Assembly: GCA_958298945.1 (NCBI GenBank)
Contig: OY282610.1
Location: 67,887,088 to 67,951,087, forward strand
Direction of reading: 5' to 3'
Source: Atherix ibis
Lineage: Eukaryota; Arthropoda; Insecta; Diptera; Athericidae
Length of the DNA: 64,000 nucleotides
In this document: positions 52,561 through 64,000 of the stretch, piece by piece
Layout: every line of letters starts with the position of its first letter
Numbering within the stretch: position 1 is the stretch's first letter
The notes under the pieces: model-generated
Told to the model about the DNA's origin: nothing
The model's input: only the letters and a program-made list of their open reading frames with translations
Databases searched by the model: none
Program-made: the position numbers and the translations under genes

Positions 52561-52809
52561 GTTTTGTTCTTGATTGCGTCTGAGTCGAGCCCGTTATGGC
52601 CGGTGAATATTTCTCAGCTTTTTGCTATGAAACTGTGACTTTGTGCTGAAGCTAAAGTCTTAAAAAAAGTCTGTAACTTATTGGTAGGGAAAAAAATGGG
52701 AAATGGCTTTTGGTTCTTATTTCATAGGTAAAAATTTCGGTTGTTTTATTTTTATTTATTAACAGAATTTAACTGAAACCTCTTTTGCATATTTTTTTGA
52801 TCCTTTTAG

Positions 52810-52938
52810 GAAAATCAAAATTAATCGCAAAAAAATTAAATTAATTAAAGTGAAAGTTTGTTTGTATATTTGTTCAAAGTAAAGTAAAAAGAAGTGAAAA
52901 GAGACAATTTATTTGAAAGACATTTTAATGAAACGCCT
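52810..52938 (+). other. lid: lid 5' UTR part of the start exon
   Basis: GATCCTTTTAG before 52810 is a plausible acceptor, so the 5' UTR is probably spliced from an upstream exon. An in-frame TAA at 52885-52887 limits the coding start to downstream ATGs. Confidence 0.5.
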
Positions 52939-61705
<8,767 letters not shown>

Positions 61706-61722
61706 CTACTGATTATAATGCT

Positions 61723-61728
61723 AATAAA
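61723..61728 (+). terminator. poly(A) signal of lid
   Basis: AATAAA 18 bases after the stop of the proposed last exon; further AT-rich sequence follows. Confidence 0.5.
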
Positions 61729-61895
61729 TTGGTAATTAAAATGATTATATTGTATAAATAGTTTTGATAAAATTTTTAAATACATATGCGTAAATCACTG
61801 GCCAGCTATGATGATAATGATTGTAATTATATTGAATTATTTTAAATAACAAAATTAATAACTAAAATAGCAATTAAAAAAAAGGTAACTGATAA

Positions 61896-61902
61896 TGATA
61901 AC

Positions 61903-61979
<77 letters not shown>

Positions 61980-62001
61980 TAATAATTAATAATAATAATA
62001 A
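61896..62001. repeat. AAT trinucleotide microsatellite
   Basis: Nearly uninterrupted (AAT)n over about 100 bases with one ATTATT switch. Just downstream of lid. Confidence 0.95.
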
Positions 62002-62149
62002 TGTGTGAAACTTACACTCACAAAAAATCCAATTCTCTACCGGCATGATGTTTTAAAAAGCACCTTGGATATTGACTCTTGCCGGTTTTAGCTCTTTTTA
62101 TATTCCTGTCTTCATTTTTTTTGCAGCACGCTTTGTATAAAAGCCGCAA

Positions 62150-64000
62150 CTCTTCCTCAGTTGGTCCTATCGGTCAGCATGACTCCATTAATGTTTTCTA
62201 GTGTAATCCGGCCCCCTTCAGTTTCTAGCATCTGCCTTTCCACTTTCCATCTGTTACACTTGAAGAACGTATAACACGCGTCGTTTTCAATTCTATAAAG
62301 ACTCCCAGTTTTACCCATCCGGAATAAGTACTTATGGAAGTATCCATATCCAGTCAGATACTGTGTGAGGTAATAGTTCACGTCCCCATGTCCTCGGTCT
62401 AGCCATTCTCTCAAATTTCGTATCTGTGTTTTGGTCCAATTTCCTCTGGTCTCGTTATCCCATCGGTATTTCCACCTATTCAGAGTTTTTTCACTAATTT
62501 TTTTTTCGCTCCCTCAGATGGCAGGCCTTTCTTTAGCTCATATGCTCTTCCGTTTTTGCACCAACAGATCCGATGGGTATCACTGTTGCAATCACTAGAT
62601 TCGCGGGTTCAGATACTGTCGTATAGGAACAAGCCAATCTAAGGGCATCTCTTCTCTATATTGCAGCCATATGTTTCCGATACTTTTCTTTCTCCAGAGG
62701 ATCAGCCTAAATCTCAGCCATATAAGAGTATGGTATGGGTGGTGGATTTGAGGAGCTTTCGTTTGATAATGTCCATATACATTGGCCATGAGCCTGCAAA
62801 GCGCTGTCATTGTCTTGGCAGCTCACTCAGTGGCAGTTTTAATTTGCGTCTAGTATATTATGTCATCTTCGTGTCCAATCCCATTCCAAGATACTTGATA
62901 GCTGGCTGAGTTATAATTATCTCATCTCACACTAGAAACTCCATCACTGGACTTAATCAATGCGCTCTTAGCCACGCGGTAGACCGCCGCATGACTTGGT
63001 TGACCTTCGTTTGGGCCTCCTCAATATTTCGAGCGTCTATGACTACAGTACTATCGTCGTCGTATCCATCAAGGAAGGTATTGTCCGACATATCCATTAT
63101 TAGAATACTGTCTATTATAGAACCCTTTGCTGCCCCCGAGATGGATTTTTTTTAAAAGTTCCATCGACCGTGTCATACAAGAGTTCTCAGTCACTAAGAT
63201 AACGCCTTATTATTCACAGTAGATACTCTAGCACCCCGAAGGAATTTTCGAGAGCATCCACTATGTCGTTCCACTTGGCCGAATTAAAAGCGTTTCTTAT
63301 GTCCAGCGTTACAAGCATAACGATTTTCTTCGAGAAGTGATTGCCTTGCTCGGCGGTGTGGACTGCTTTTACCACTTGTTCAATGGCTCCTACTGTAGAC
63401 TTCCCTTCTCGCAAGCCATATTACCGATCCGATAAATTCACTTTGAATAACTGCTTGCAGTCGTGGCTTCAGAAGTATTTCCAACAGTTTACCAGCTTTA
63501 TTTAACATACAGAGGGGGCCTGTATAATGAGGGAGAGCTTGGATTACATTTGCCCTTGCTGATGAGTACTAGCCGTTTTATCATCCATATTTTAGGGAAA
63601 ATTCTGTCTGTCAAATCACGGTTATATGTACAGAAGGAAATCTGGGCTACTTAGCGCAATTTCTTTAAGTATTTCCGCAGGTACTCCGTCTGGGCCAGGA
63701 CTGCATCCTTCAGTTCCTCTTCAATAAATAAAAAACCTTCTAGGGGAGAAGAGTACCTTTCTGTTGGTCTCAAAAGTGATATGTTCGTTGCGTCTTCCCG
63801 ATCCATGTTCCTATACCGGGGTCTATCTCAGTTTTAAAATCCATACTGCTGCTGTACTAAGGGCGTCCTCAAACCACTCTGGACCGTTCCTGGTTCGGTA
63901 TTGCTCACTTTTAAGGATAAGGTCAGCTTGTGGACCCACAATAAGTTGGGAATGCATATCATCCGCCGTTCTGCTTCTCTATGTAGGTTTGCTTGTAAAA
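62150..64000 (-). mobile_element. R1-clade LINE, ORF2 reverse transcriptase and tail, runs off the edge
   Basis: Reading leftward from the window edge, frames give GPDGVPAEILKEIA, PLCMLNKAGKLLEILLKPRL, then 63414-63214 with REGKSTVGAIEQVVKAVHTA and VTLDIRNAFNSAKWNDIVDA (first catalytic Asp region). Later come KLLKSTTHTILLYG and YRKHMAAIQRRDAL-type pieces, and finally LREWLDRGHGDVNYYLTQYL TGYGYFHKYL with the C-terminal Cys region, ending at 62157. This is the R1 layout. Multiple frameshifts; the YADD region is poorly preserved. Antisense to lid and starting about 450 bases beyond its end. Confidence 0.88.

Overview
The window looks like nuclear DNA of an AT-rich, transposon-laden insect, most likely a dipteran. 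Two conserved protein-coding genes are present, both on the + strand and both broken by spliceosomal introns with canonical GT/AG borders. The first is an ortholog of Drosophila moody, an orphan rhodopsin-family GPCR of the blood-brain-barrier glia (coding exons from 11261 to about 22514). The second is a complete KDM5/JARID1 histone H3K4 demethylase, Drosophila lid (coding exons 52939-61705, about 2,371 residues as spliced here). Species cannot be fixed from the sequence; a fly or midge is inferred from protein similarity recalled from Drosophila and from the transposon content.

Layout. 1-9.4 kb: AT-rich DNA with T-rich degenerate repeat arrays, two mariner copies (about 1.97-2.8 kb and 3.38-4.49 kb) and a second degenerate tandem array (5.86-7.53 kb). 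9.38-11.33 kb: four tandem 487-bp units that each contain a copy of the first coding exon of moody; only the last copy is joined to a usable exon. 11.26-22.6 kb: moody, whose introns hold an R1-type LINE tail, an RTE-like LINE in antisense, mariner and other Tc1/mariner-like fragments, and a very T-rich stretch. 23-36 kb: a transposon graveyard with nested, broken copies of RTE-like, jockey-like and R1-like LINEs, mariner, Tigger/pogo and a Tc1/mariner-like family with the long insect-type (DUF4817-related) transposase. 36-52.8 kb: mostly non-coding AT-rich DNA with two long-period tandem repeats, several GC-raised islands that may be promoters or 5' exons, and one jockey-like LINE tail. 52.9-61.7 kb: lid. 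62.1-64 kb: an antisense R1-clade LINE running off the right edge.

The most unusual signals are: (1) the ABAB-patterned tandem array that multiplies the moody start exon; (2) six long, almost perfect snap-back hairpins with short loops scattered over 4-30 kb, one of which is a perfect 66-bp inverted copy pasted into a mariner transposase gene as expected of a template-switch mutation; (3) a 3' end of lid that adds a long Lys/Ser-rich and then Asp/Asn-rich acidic tail, with a phase-matched terminal intron that chooses between an all-acidic end and a short basic, NLS-like end; and (4) a last moody exon readable in two frames. The two host genes do not form an operon and have no evident functional link; they are neighbours on one strand separated by about 30 kb of repeats.
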